A stretch of 64,000 nucleotides of DNA from Kineosporia babensis (GTDB taxonomy: Bacteria > Actinomycetota > Actinomycetes > Actinomycetales > Kineosporiaceae), in NCBI RefSeq assembly GCF_021129305.1, contig NZ_JAJOMB010000029.1, positions 1 through 64,000 on the forward strand. Direction: 5' to 3'. The first letter of the stretch is position 1. Every line of letters starts with the position of its first letter. Below the pieces are notes generated by a model. It was not told the origin of the DNA. It did no database searches and saw only the letters and a program-made list of their open reading frames with translations. Shown here in pieces: positions 26,957-35,712 of this stretch. Both the position numbers and the translations under genes were made by a program.

Positions 26957-27763
26957 TCAGCGCAGGCCGGAGAGCCCGAGGTACCAGTCCACCAGCGGGG
27001 TTCCGTAGACCAGGCCGAGCCCGGCCCCGGCCAGCATGAACGGCCCGAACGGGATCATGCTCTTGCGGGTGGCACCGGCGAACAGGATCGCCCCCAGCCC
27101 GACCACCGCGCCCAGCAGGAACGCCGCGAAACCCCCGACCACCGCCTCTTCCCAGCCGTACCAGCCCAGGTAAAGACCCAGCACGCCACCGAGTTTCACG
27201 TCGCCGAAGCCCATCCCGCTGGGGTAGACGAACATCAGCACGAAGTAGAAGACGTACATCGCCACGCCGCCGATCGCGGCCCCGGCCAGGGCCCCGGGAA
27301 CGCCTTCACCGAGCGCGGCCACCACCAGCAGCACGGCCGTGATCGGGTAGGAGGGCAGCACGATGGCGTTCGGCAGCCGGTGCACGTCGAAGTCGATCAC
27401 CGCCAGCGCGATGCCGATCGCGGCCAGGTAGAGCAGCCCGGGCACCTCCCAGGACCAGCCTTTCCAGAGCGCCACCGCGGCGAACGCCACCCCGGTGAGG
27501 ATCTCGATCACCGGGTAGCGCAGGCTGATCCGCTCCTGGCAGCACCGCGAGCGCCCGCGCAGCAGCAGCCAGGACAGCACCGGGACGTTGTCGAACCCGC
27601 TGATCAGCTCGCCGCAGGTAGGGCAGGCGCTGCGCGGGGTGACCACCGAGCGGTCCTGCGGCACCCGCACGATCACCACGTTCAGGAACGAGCCGATCAG
27701 CAGGCCGAACCCGGCCAGCCCGGCCACAAGAATTGCTACCGGAGGGAACTCTGCACCAAGCAC
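26957..27763 (-). CDS. pilD: Prepilin peptidase / N-methyltransferase
   Basis: A 268-residue polytopic aspartic protease that cleaves and methylates prepilins. The cytoplasmic N-terminal loop has the first zinc pair CPTC (Cys47, Cys50). The second pair, normally CxxC, reads SRCC (Cys74, Cys75). The catalytic aspartates lie in AVIDFDVHRLPN and GMGFGDVKLGG. About eight hydrophobic segments are visible. It is the only peptidase in the window and should process the four prepilin-like products upstream. In mycobacteria a lone homologue occupies this position between aroE and aroC. Confidence 0.93.
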   Translation of the reverse strand: MLGAEFPPVAILVAGLAGFGLLIGSFLNVVIVRVPQDRSVVTPRSACPTCGELISGFDNVPVLSWLLLRGRSRCCQERISLRYPVIEILTGVAFAAVALWKGWSWEVPGLLYLAAIGIALAVIDFDVHRLPNAIVLPSYPITAVLLVVAALGEGVPGALAGAAIGGVAMYVFYFVLMFVYPSGMGFGDVKLGGVLGLYLGWYGWEEAVVGGFAAFLLGAVVGLGAILFAGATRKSMIPFGPFMLAGAGLGLVYGTPLVDWYLGLSGLR

Positions 27764-27835
27764 CCAGTGACCGTACCGTTCACCGAACGTTTCAGTCGGG
27801 CGTTCGTGCCCCTGGCATTCCGGCCGGGCCGGATC

Positions 27836-29416
27836 TCAGTTCTCGATCAGCTTGACCAAGGTAAAGGGATTGCCGTCCGGCCTGAGGAAATACGGAGGCT
27901 GCGTACGGATGTACCGCCGGTCGTACTTGTAATTCTTTGCGTAGCCGGTCGACATCACTGCGCCCTTGCCGGTCCCGACCGGTCCTCGGAACTTCTGCGC
28001 AATGACGCCGTTGACGTTGAGCGTTCCCAAAGTGGCCCCGAATCCCCAGTTCTGCACAACGAAACTGTGCCCCAGCGCAAGCATGGCCGCATCGATGTTG
28101 TTCACCGAGGGGAGGAGATTGAGGTTCGAGTTACTTCCCGAGCGGAGCGGGTGGTAGACCCAGACACAGTTTCCGGCGATGAGGCCGATCATGTTGTTTC
28201 CGTCAGTCGACGAAACCTTGAGGTCGCCGACCAGCACCACGTCGTCCTGACCGGAGATGGTAACCGCCGCGTCGGCGGTTCCGGAGATGAAGAGCGTCCC
28301 CCTGGTGCAGGCGTAATTGGTGGTCGTGCCCCAGGACACCGCCGAAGAACTTCCGACCGTGTATTTCTCGTTCGCCGCCGGGTAGCCGACCTGACCAATC
28401 AGGCACGCGTCATCGTTCGAACGCGCTACATAGATGACCGGCGGGATGTCAACGACCTGCTCCGTCCCAGCATTCTTCACATTGTAACATTTCGAGGGAA
28501 TGTCGGCCCGCTTGGTCGAAGGACTGAGAACCTTCATTTTCGTTCCCTGCAGAACGATACGAGTGGCTCCGGTGTAATAGCACCCGGGGCCCGTCTGACC
28601 GTCTCCGTCGACATCGGGCGAAACATTTTCCAGAAGTGAGTCGTTTCTTTTCGGAAGGTTGACCAATTCATGCCACACCGGATTCTTGTCCTTGAGTGGG
28701 TAGTCCGCGTCCCCCCACCAGGTCTTACCGTTCACGACTCCCTTGGCCGCCGGATAGCTCGTTGTCGCTTCGCCCCGGAAATCTGATTTCCCGTTGATCT
28801 GCAAGGCATCGTTGGAGTGCAACGGACCTTCGACGATGTCGCTGGCGCTCCACTGGATCTCGGAACATCCGGTCCGTGGGCGCGCCGAAGTACCGTAATA
28901 GTAGTTGGCGCAGGAAGCAGGCTGCCCCAGGAGCTCGGGGTCCACGACCTCGATGTCGCTCAGATAGAGGTAATCAAGAAGATTGTTCCTCTTCAGCTCG
29001 ACTGTGAAGCTCCGGGTGACCGGAGGCGTGCCGGTCGTTCCGGTCACCTTGAGCTTGATGAGACCGGTGTTATAGGTGTCTTCGATCGTGTTGAGCCGCT
29101 GGTAGGTGAAATCACTCCCGGAGCCACCCAGTTTGAAAGATTTGACGTCGCTGAAGCCCGCGTCCGACTGGGACCAGTAACTGTCGTTCGCATTGAGCAG
29201 GGAGACGAATTCGTCGATACTGGCGCGCGCAGCCTGCTGGGCCGCCTTGTCGTCCTGGAAATTGCGGGCCGGCGCCATTCCCCTCAAGGCAAATCCCAGG
29301 GCAACCATCAGGAACAGCGTCAGCACGGCCAGGGACAGAACGACGGTGACCAAGGCGAATCCTCGTTCCTCCGATCGAACGGCAACCGGCCATGGAGCAT
29401 CATTTTTCCCGGGCAT
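27836..29416 (-). CDS. Large minor pilin-like protein (PilX/GspK-like)
   Basis: A 526-residue protein with a prepilin-like start: a basic/acidic leader, cleavage-type G19/F20, then the hydrophobic helix ALVTVVLSLAVLTLFLMVAL. The +5 residue is Thr instead of the usual Glu, as in PilX/GspK-type tip pilins. The ~480-residue exported domain is unusual in size. It holds several Cys, a calcium-type loop DVDGDGQTG and beta-strand-rich stretches (TLFISGTADAAVTISGQDDVVLVGDL) suggesting a beta-helix. Base composition is clearly less G+C-rich than its neighbours. The adhesin/tip role is an inference. Confidence 0.75.
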   Translation of the reverse strand: MPGKNDAPWPVAVRSEERGFALVTVVLSLAVLTLFLMVALGFALRGMAPARNFQDDKAAQQAARASIDEFVSLLNANDSYWSQSDAGFSDVKSFKLGGSGSDFTYQRLNTIEDTYNTGLIKLKVTGTTGTPPVTRSFTVELKRNNLLDYLYLSDIEVVDPELLGQPASCANYYYGTSARPRTGCSEIQWSASDIVEGPLHSNDALQINGKSDFRGEATTSYPAAKGVVNGKTWWGDADYPLKDKNPVWHELVNLPKRNDSLLENVSPDVDGDGQTGPGCYYTGATRIVLQGTKMKVLSPSTKRADIPSKCYNVKNAGTEQVVDIPPVIYVARSNDDACLIGQVGYPAANEKYTVGSSSAVSWGTTTNYACTRGTLFISGTADAAVTISGQDDVVLVGDLKVSSTDGNNMIGLIAGNCVWVYHPLRSGSNSNLNLLPSVNNIDAAMLALGHSFVVQNWGFGATLGTLNVNGVIAQKFRGPVGTGKGAVMSTGYAKNYKYDRRYIRTQPPYFLRPDGNPFTLVKLIEN

Positions 29417-29437
29417 GTCAATTTCCCGCTTTCGCCA

Positions 29438-30097
29438 TTACGTGCTCGAATCCCGGATATTGTCCAGGAAGACGAAGTCCTTCAGACCGGCCAGGACTTT
29501 ACTGGGGTTCTTGGGATCCATGATTCGCACCTCGACCGAAACGCCGGCGATGCGCTGCCGGTCGGACAGCGACACGACTGGATCTGGTATCGCTACATTC
29601 TGGCTTGTGAAGTACTTGAAGGTCAGCGGATTTTCCGCAGTTTTTGCCATCTTCGCCAGACAGGCCGGCGGGCCGAAAGACGTCCCAGTCGGTGCCTTGA
29701 ATTCTTGGATGCAACCAGTATCCGAGTTCCACGAGTAGGCAAGCTTCATCAGACCAATGCCGCCACGCTGGATCTGAGAGGTGAACTCCACGCTCTGAGC
29801 CTGAGCCTTGGTGAAAGCAGCGACCGGTGGAGCAGAAACTGGCGTGTCTTCGGGATAGGCGACCCGAAGACTGCGGGTGATCGAATCGTTCACCACGCGT
29901 GCATCGGCGACTGCCGCCGTCCGGGCATTCATGGCGTCGACTCCGCGGATCACGTTCAGAAACATCGAACCCAGGGCCAGCAGAAGAACGGAACCCACGC
30001 TCATCGTCACGACCAGTTCCGCCAGCGATACCCCGCGGTCCTCGATCAACGCATTACGTCGTCGCCAAGTCCCACACCACGAAGTAAGTATCATCAT
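29438..30097 (-). CDS. Minor pilin-like protein (PilW/PulJ-like)
   Basis: A 219-residue prepilin with cleavage motif RG22/V23SLAELVVTM; the +5 Glu is present. A hydrophobic helix and a compact exported domain with a Cys pair (TGCIQEF, PPACLAK) follow. It overlaps the PilV-like gene by 4 bases. Minor pilins of this kind prime pilus assembly with the PilV- and PilX-like partners encoded on each side. Confidence 0.8.
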   Translation of the reverse strand: MMILTSWCGTWRRRNALIEDRGVSLAELVVTMSVGSVLLLALGSMFLNVIRGVDAMNARTAAVADARVVNDSITRSLRVAYPEDTPVSAPPVAAFTKAQAQSVEFTSQIQRGGIGLMKLAYSWNSDTGCIQEFKAPTGTSFGPPACLAKMAKTAENPLTFKYFTSQNVAIPDPVVSLSDRQRIAGVSVEVRIMDPKNPSKVLAGLKDFVFLDNIRDSST

Positions 30098-31512
30098 TCC
30101 GCCACCGTCAACTGAGCCGAAGCCGTAGGCGAGCTTTTGGATACTGTGACGCTCCTACTGGTCACCGGAGTCTGCGGTACCGGTGGGGTTGCTGTCGCAG
30201 AAGCGCTCGGCGTGGCCGTTGCCGAAGGTGATGGGGTTGCGGTCGCCGAGTTCGTGGGCGACGAGGTCATCGCCGGTGTCGGCGTGGCAGTAGCCGGCGA
30301 TGTCGAACCGGCCACCGAGACAGTCCAGACTCCAAAGGGCAACAGCACTGTCGTCTGGGGGGAGCTTGAAGTTAACGAGTACTCTTCGGCCGTTGGACAC
30401 CCACCACCGGCCTCCTGACGAAACTTCAGAAGGCGCCCCGAGACACCTTGCCCGGTTTTGAGACTTGAAACCGCCACAGTGACTGCCGCCATCGGAATTT
30501 TCACCGTCGGGACGTCACCCGGCGAGCCAACGACATCGACGCCTGCTTCAGATGTTCCTGTCGTTCCCGAATTGGAGCAGATACCGGCCTTCAGCCGATA
30601 ATTTCCCGGGAACAAGTTGCGGATGGTTCCCGGGAAAGCGTCGTAACACATGGCCGAGCTGTCGTTGGCGCACAACCTGGACAAGCCGACCTCGCTGTAC
30701 GCCCCCCAACTGACCCTCAGTGGAATTTGAGGGGGCATGACATAATTCGCAGTGGGAGCGTCTAGCTCTACCTTCAACGACCGGGCCGGCTCGTAGACGA
30801 AGGAAGCCTCTGGCACATTAGGGCTGCTCGCCAAGACGCTGACGTCCTGAGACTGGATCTGATTGTTGTCCGATCCAACATACGATTCTCGTCTGATTTC
30901 CGTTTTATAGCTTCCGTCCGGGATCGAGAATATCGTGCAGCCGCCGTCATCGGTCTCCTGATTGAGCCCCGGCGAGGCGTTCTTCACTGCCACCTTGACA
31001 TTGCCGACACCGACTCCGGACTGATCCTTGACCTGGACCCGGAACGCTCCGCTGACCCTCGAGCTGATCCCGGACTCAACATAAGTCCTGCCCTGCACCG
31101 GCTTCGTTCTTCCCATATTAGGCCACGAGACCGATATGTCGACATAAGCTTTCCCCAGCCGGGCGGAATTCGGTCCGCTCGAGGTGCACAGGTCGGAGCC
31201 GCCCGCATTGAACAGGCGAACGTTCTGCACGAGCGAATATTCGACGTTGTTGACCGTCTGAGTGGGCAGCGACGTCCGGCCGATGATCAGCCGGCTCAGC
31301 TGTTCCTTCGTCATCGTCCGGTATTCTTCGAGTTTCTGATTCATCAACGCCGCCGCCGCCGTACGCCGGATGTTGTCGCGCACCACGCCAGTAGTGTTCA
31401 GAAAAAGTCCTAGCACCGCCGTCACGCCGATGGAAAAGATCGCCATGGCAATCACGACCTCAAGCAGTGATACGCCGGCGTCACATTCCGCTGCACGCGT
31501 ACCTGGCTTCAC
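30094..31512 (-). CDS. Large minor pilin-like protein (PilV-like) with carboxypeptidase-regulatory-like domain
   Basis: A 472-residue protein from the GTG at 31512, which has AAGGGAAGG about 8 bases upstream; an in-frame TTG lies at 31539. The prepilin motif is AG13/V14SLLEVVIAM with +5 Glu. The exported part contains a Cna-B/carboxypeptidase-regulatory-like fold (GAFRVQVKDQSGVGVGNVKV...GGCTIFSIPDGSYKTEI), further beta-rich sections, and a C-terminal Thr/Pro/Ser/Ala-rich spacer (about 405-450). It is much longer than classical PilV. Base composition is relatively low in G+C. A surface-binding role is inferred. Confidence 0.78.
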   Translation of the reverse strand: MKPGTRAAECDAGVSLLEVVIAMAIFSIGVTAVLGLFLNTTGVVRDNIRRTAAAALMNQKLEEYRTMTKEQLSRLIIGRTSLPTQTVNNVEYSLVQNVRLFNAGGSDLCTSSGPNSARLGKAYVDISVSWPNMGRTKPVQGRTYVESGISSRVSGAFRVQVKDQSGVGVGNVKVAVKNASPGLNQETDDGGCTIFSIPDGSYKTEIRRESYVGSDNNQIQSQDVSVLASSPNVPEASFVYEPARSLKVELDAPTANYVMPPQIPLRVSWGAYSEVGLSRLCANDSSAMCYDAFPGTIRNLFPGNYRLKAGICSNSGTTGTSEAGVDVVGSPGDVPTVKIPMAAVTVAVSSLKTGQGVSGRLLKFRQEAGGGCPTAEEYSLTSSSPQTTVLLPFGVWTVSVAGSTSPATATPTPAMTSSPTNSATATPSPSATATPSASATATPPVPQTPVTSRSVTVSKSSPTASAQLTVAE

Positions 31513-31589
31513 CAGCGCACCTTCCCTTAGCCAGCACAAACATGCGTTTACCTGTCCCGACGGACCGATTCCTGCGCAAACCTTGTAAT

Positions 31590-31624
31590 CGGGAAGAGCC
31601 GACCGATCTGGCCGGCTCTTCCCG
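31590..31624 (-). terminator. Strong terminator hairpin after the major pilin gene
   Basis: CGGGAAGAGCCG (31590-31601) pairs perfectly with CGGCTCTTCCCG (31613-31624) across 11 bases, 18 bases after the pilin stop. It would let the pilin be expressed above the genes downstream, as is usual for major pilins. Confidence 0.75.
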
Positions 31625-31641
31625 CGCAGAGTTACAGCTGA

Positions 31642-32151
31642 TCAGGGTGCGGTCGCGCTGCTGCAGTTGCCTGACTCAAGTCCGTTCAAGGACGAGTACT
31701 TCCACAGCTTCGTGCTGCCGGCGTCGATGTAGACCGCGATGCACCAGCCCGAGGATGTCCAGCCGGCCGGGGTGTAGGAGGCTACGCCATCCTTCTGCGC
31801 AGTCGACAGGCTTGACACGGTAGCCCCGTACGAGCCGGTCCCCAGGATGACGACGCCCTTGCTCTGACGACCGACATCGGCTCCGTTCATGGTGTACTTC
31901 GTGGGCGTGCCTGCCGTGCCCTGGGTGATGGTCGGGGCAGCAGAACTGTCCACGAAATAGGTGGCCAGTTCCTTGCCCAGCACCGCGACGTCCGACTTGG
32001 CGGCACTGTCCTGGGCCTTCGCCCGCTGGCTGAGGAAGACCGGCACGGCGATGGCAGCCAGGATGCCGATGATGATCATGACGACCAGAAGTTCGATCAG
32101 GGTGAAGCCCTGGTCCCGGTCCTTCATCGACCTACGGATGCGTGCGAGCAT
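31642..32151 (-). CDS. pilA: Type IV major pilin
   Basis: A 169-residue prepilin from the ATG at 32151 with AAGGAG 7 bases upstream. The short leader MLARIRRSMKDRDQG ends at Gly15 and is followed by FTLIELLVVMIIIGILAAIA, the classical class III signal with Glu at +5 (Glu20). The globular domain has two Cys near the C-terminus (SGWCIAVYI and ESGNCSS) that can form the usual D-loop disulfide. It has its own terminator. It lies between pilC and the minor pilins. Confidence 0.93.
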   Translation of the reverse strand: MLARIRRSMKDRDQGFTLIELLVVMIIIGILAAIAVPVFLSQRAKAQDSAAKSDVAVLGKELATYFVDSSAAPTITQGTAGTPTKYTMNGADVGRQSKGVVILGTGSYGATVSSLSTAQKDGVASYTPAGWTSSGWCIAVYIDAGSTKLWKYSSLNGLESGNCSSATAP

Positions 32152-32284
32152 CGAGTGCTCCTTCTGGGATCTGACTGTGCGGCTTGCTGAGTGCATTGCC
32201 CGGCCGGATGACCTGGCGCGACTCGATGACACCTCTGATATCGAATCGACCTGAGCCGAACTTGAGGCCCGGCAGGCCTTCAGG

Positions 32285-33514
32285 TCACTGAATAAGGTTG
32301 AACACCGAGAAGATCGGCATGTAGAGGGCGACGATCATCGCGCCGATCAACGAGCCCAGCACGGCGATCATCAAGGGCTCGATGATGCTGGTCAGTGCCT
32401 CGGTGGTGGCCTCTACCTCCTGGTCGTAGAACTCGGAGATCTTCTGCAGCATGCTGTCCATCGCGCCGGTGTCCTCACCGACGGCCAACATCTGCACGAC
32501 CATCGGGGGAAAGACCTTGTGCTCGGCCAGTGGCCCAGCGAGAGTCCGGCCCTGCCGCACGCTTTCCTCGACCGCCTTCGAGGCGTCCCGGATCACCACG
32601 TTGCCGGCTGCTTCGCCCACGATCTCCAGGCTGCGCAGGATCGGGACACCGGCAGCCAGCATGGTGCCCAGGTTCCGGGAGAAGCGGCTGATCGCGACCT
32701 TACGGAACAGATCTCCGAAGACGGGCACCTTGAGCTTCATCGGATCGACCACTCGCCGTACGCCTTCGGTGTTCTTGTACCTGCCCCAGACGATCCCGGC
32801 CGGGACAGCGAGCACGAGGGCGATCGGGACGAAGATCTTCATCCCGTCCGAGATGAGTACCAAAGCCTTGGTCGGGGCCGGCAGTTCGCCGCCGAGGTCG
32901 GTGAACATTTTCGAGAACACCGGGACGATGAACAACAGCATGCCGACCACCGCGATGATCGCCATCACGAAAACCACCACCGGGTAGGTCATCGCGGACT
33001 TGATCTTGGCCCGGAGCTTGACCTCCGACTCCATGTTCTCGGCGATTTGCAGCAGCACCCGGTCCAGGAAACCGCCGACCTCACCGGCCCGGCACATGTT
33101 GACCATCAGCGGCGGGAAGACCTTGGCGTGCTTGGCCATCGCCGAGGAGAGCGAGCCGCCGCCCTCCACGTCCACCCGGACCTCGTTGAGCACCTTGGCC
33201 AGCGGCGCGCTCTCGGTCTGCTCGGCCAGGATGCTCAGCGCCTTCAGCAGCGACAGGCCGGAGTCGATCATCGTGGCGAACTGGCGGCTCATGATCGCCA
33301 GGTCCTTGAGGTCGACCTTGTTGCTGCCCGGGAGCTTGATCTCCATGTTCAGGCCGGTGTTGGCCTGCTTCACGTCCAGCGGCGCGAAGCCCTGCTGGCG
33401 CAGCTTCTGGATCAGCACGTCCTCGCTGGGCGCGTCCAGCTTGCCCTTGACCAGCTTGCCGCGCTTGTCCCGGTAGGAGTACTCGAACGTCTTGGGTGCG
33501 GTCGCGGTCGCCAT
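32285..33514 (-). CDS. pilC: Type IV pilus inner-membrane platform protein PilC
   Basis: A 409-residue GspF/PilC family protein with two homologous T2SSF domains: DLAIMSRQFATMIDSGLSLLKALSIL...PPLMVNMCRAGEVGG, and ISRFSRNLGTMLAAGVPILRSLEIV...PPMVVQMLAVGEDTGAMD. Three transmembrane helices are visible, including VVVFVMAIIAVVGMLLFIVPVF and the C-terminal LIGAMIVALYMPIFSVF. It anchors the motor ATPases at the membrane. It begins 4 bases after the pilT stop. Confidence 0.95.
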   Translation of the reverse strand: MATATAPKTFEYSYRDKRGKLVKGKLDAPSEDVLIQKLRQQGFAPLDVKQANTGLNMEIKLPGSNKVDLKDLAIMSRQFATMIDSGLSLLKALSILAEQTESAPLAKVLNEVRVDVEGGGSLSSAMAKHAKVFPPLMVNMCRAGEVGGFLDRVLLQIAENMESEVKLRAKIKSAMTYPVVVFVMAIIAVVGMLLFIVPVFSKMFTDLGGELPAPTKALVLISDGMKIFVPIALVLAVPAGIVWGRYKNTEGVRRVVDPMKLKVPVFGDLFRKVAISRFSRNLGTMLAAGVPILRSLEIVGEAAGNVVIRDASKAVEESVRQGRTLAGPLAEHKVFPPMVVQMLAVGEDTGAMDSMLQKISEFYDQEVEATTEALTSIIEPLMIAVLGSLIGAMIVALYMPIFSVFNLIQ

Positions 33515-33517
33515 CGC

Positions 33518-35071
33518 TCAGCCCCGCCCGGTCAGTCGCCGGAAGTCGTCGGCGTGGTGCGCCTTCTCCAGCGCGTGCTCGAACAGCACCCGCTGCTGCT
33601 TCACCAGCTCAGCCAGGTTCTGGTCCATGGTCTGCATGCCCTGCTGGGCACCGGCCTGCATGGCCGAGTAGATCTGGTGAGTCTTGCCCTCGCGGATCAG
33701 GTTCCGGATCGCGCCGGTGGCGAACATGATCTCGGTAGCGGCAGCCCGGCCTTTGCCGTCGGCCGAGCGCACCAGCACCTGGCAGATCACCCCCTGCAGG
33801 GCTCCGGCCAGCTGTACCCGCACCTGTTGCTGCTGTTCGGGCGGGAAGACGTCGATGATCCGGTCGACGGTCTGGGCGGCGTCCTGGGTGTGCAGGGTGC
33901 CGAAGACCAGGTGGCCGGTCTCGGCCGCGGTCAGGGCCACCGAAATCGTTTCCAGGTCACGGAGTTCGCCGACCAGGATGATGTCCGGGTCCTGGCGCAG
34001 AACGCTCTTCAGGGCGTGGCCGAAGGAGTGCGTGTCCTCGCCGACCTCGCGCTGGTTGACCAGGCAGTTCTTGTTCTGGTGGAGGAACTCGATGGGGTCT
34101 TCCACGGTCATGATGTGGTCGTGCCGGGTCCGGTTGGCCAGGTCGATCAGGGCCGCCAGGGTGGTCGACTTACCGGAACCGGTGGGTCCGGTGACCAGCA
34201 CCATGCCCCGGGGCAGGCCGGCGAACTCGGCCACCCGCGGGTTGATCTGCAGCTGCTCGAGCGACTTGATCTCGTAGGGGATCACCCGCAGGACGGCGCC
34301 CATCGACTCGCGCTGCCGGTACACGTTCACGCGGAACCGGGAGGCGCCGGGGACGGCGTAGGCGAAGTCGAGTTCCAGGTTCTCCTCGAAGCGTTCGCGC
34401 TGCTTCTGGGTGAGGATCGCGTAGATCGTCGACATGATCGAGTTGGGCGTCAACGGTGGGTGGTTGGGGATCGGGGCGAGGTGTCCGCGGATCCGGACCA
34501 GGGGCGGGGCGCCGTTGGACAGGTGGAGGTCCGAGCCGCCCTGCTGGACCAGGAACTGCAGGACGCCGTGCAGGTCGAAGCCCATCGACTCGACGCCCCG
34601 GGTGGCCGGCGGGGGTGGGGCCGACTGGGTGGGTTGGGGTACCCCGGGCGAATTGGGGACGGGGCGGCTGGCTGGTTGCTGACCGGCACCGGGTGCGGGT
34701 GGCTGGGGAGGTAGCAGTGCCGGCTGCCTCTGCTGACCGGTTTGCGGCGCGGGCGGCTGAAGCGCAGGGGCAGGCTGGCCCGGATACGGCTGGGTGGGTT
34801 GTTGCTGGGTTGGGTGTTGCTGGGTTGGTTGTTGCTGGGCCGGGACCTGCTGGCGGGGCTGAGTCTGCTGGTACCCGCCGGGAGGCTGGAGCCCTGGCTG
34901 TCCCGGGTGCTGTCCTGGTTGCTGTCCCGGTTGCTGTGCCTGGGCCAACTGCGGCTGGGCCGGCTGGGCTGCGTACTGCCCCGACGGTGCGGAGGCAGTA
35001 CCCGGGCCAAAACCCGGCTGGGCCGCGGCCTGCGAGCCCTCCCCGGCACGACGTTCAGCGCTGCTTTCCAC
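33518..35071 (-). CDS. pilT: Type IV pilus retraction-type ATPase PilT with long Pro/Gln-rich N-terminal extension
   Basis: A 517-residue protein from the GTG at 35071 with AAGGAGG 5 bases upstream. Residues 1-163 are a low-complexity Gln/Pro-rich tail absent from classical PilT (about 350 residues). The core then begins GFDLHGVLQFLVQQGGSDLHLS. Motifs are Walker A GPTGSGKST, the Asp box ELDFAYAVPG, Walker B-region DPDIILVGELRDLETI, His box HLVFGTLHTQDA, and the retraction-ATPase signature AIRNLIREGK. That last motif argues for PilT rather than PilB. It is the only secretion-type ATPase in the window. Confidence 0.93.
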   Translation of the reverse strand: MESSAERRAGEGSQAAAQPGFGPGTASAPSGQYAAQPAQPQLAQAQQPGQQPGQHPGQPGLQPPGGYQQTQPRQQVPAQQQPTQQHPTQQQPTQPYPGQPAPALQPPAPQTGQQRQPALLPPQPPAPGAGQQPASRPVPNSPGVPQPTQSAPPPPATRGVESMGFDLHGVLQFLVQQGGSDLHLSNGAPPLVRIRGHLAPIPNHPPLTPNSIMSTIYAILTQKQRERFEENLELDFAYAVPGASRFRVNVYRQRESMGAVLRVIPYEIKSLEQLQINPRVAEFAGLPRGMVLVTGPTGSGKSTTLAALIDLANRTRHDHIMTVEDPIEFLHQNKNCLVNQREVGEDTHSFGHALKSVLRQDPDIILVGELRDLETISVALTAAETGHLVFGTLHTQDAAQTVDRIIDVFPPEQQQQVRVQLAGALQGVICQVLVRSADGKGRAAATEIMFATGAIRNLIREGKTHQIYSAMQAGAQQGMQTMDQNLAELVKQQRVLFEHALEKAHHADDFRRLTGRG

Positions 35072-35197
35072 CGGATCCTCCTTGGCAGCGTGCCGGGGCG
35101 CTCCGCGGTCACGGCCGGTGGGCAGGCGTGGCCATCCCTGATCGCCGACCACCGGTCCGTAGGCATTTCGGCGCCAGGAGGGGCGTGCTTGAGAGGC

Positions 35198-35674
35198 TCA
35201 GGAAGGCAGCGACTGGAAGATCGGGCTGATCACCTTCATGTCCGTGGTTCCGGTGACCCGGATGACCCAGTTTCCGCCCACGCCGCTTGCCCCGGTCTCC
35301 TCCAGACGCCCGGACTGTCCGCTGGCTCCGTCGTGCCAGGCGTAGGCCTCACTGGTGGTGGCAAAGGTGCGGAACTCGATGTGTGCGCCATTGGCCAGAT
35401 CGCACTCGCCGGAAGTGAGACTGGTGCCGGGCAGGTGTGCGGGACGGAACGTGTCCAGGCAGCCCACATGCTGAGCCATGAACCGAGAGGACGGGTAGTA
35501 GAGCCCGGCATCGTCTGCTGTGACGTTGCGGTACCAGTCCCGGGCATCGTCCTGGTAGAAGAGCACACCCATGCTCGCGAGTCCGAGCACGAACGCTGCG
35601 ACCACCACCCGTTTGCGAAGCTTCCGAGGCACAGGCGCCTGCATCGGTGGTGTTTCCGGGGGCGCGATGCTCAC
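35198..35674 (-). CDS. Membrane-anchored protein of unknown function next to pilT
   Basis: A 158-residue protein (GTG start; an ATG ten codons in is an alternative). It has a Pro-rich cytoplasmic N-terminus with KLRKR, one helix at about 22-40 (VVVAAFVLGLASMGVLFY), and an exported domain of about 115 residues with two Cys (HVGCLDTF, SGECDLANG). I recognise no family. It is first in the pilus gene order, between aroE and pilT on the same strand, so a pilus-related role is possible but unproven. Confidence 0.7.
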   Translation of the reverse strand: MSIAPPETPPMQAPVPRKLRKRVVVAAFVLGLASMGVLFYQDDARDWYRNVTADDAGLYYPSSRFMAQHVGCLDTFRPAHLPGTSLTSGECDLANGAHIEFRTFATTSEAYAWHDGASGQSGRLEETGASGVGGNWVIRVTGTTDMKVISPIFQSLPS

Positions 35675-35712
35675 GCCTGCCCTGTCGGACGGCCCCAGCG
35701 GTTCTCAAGCCA

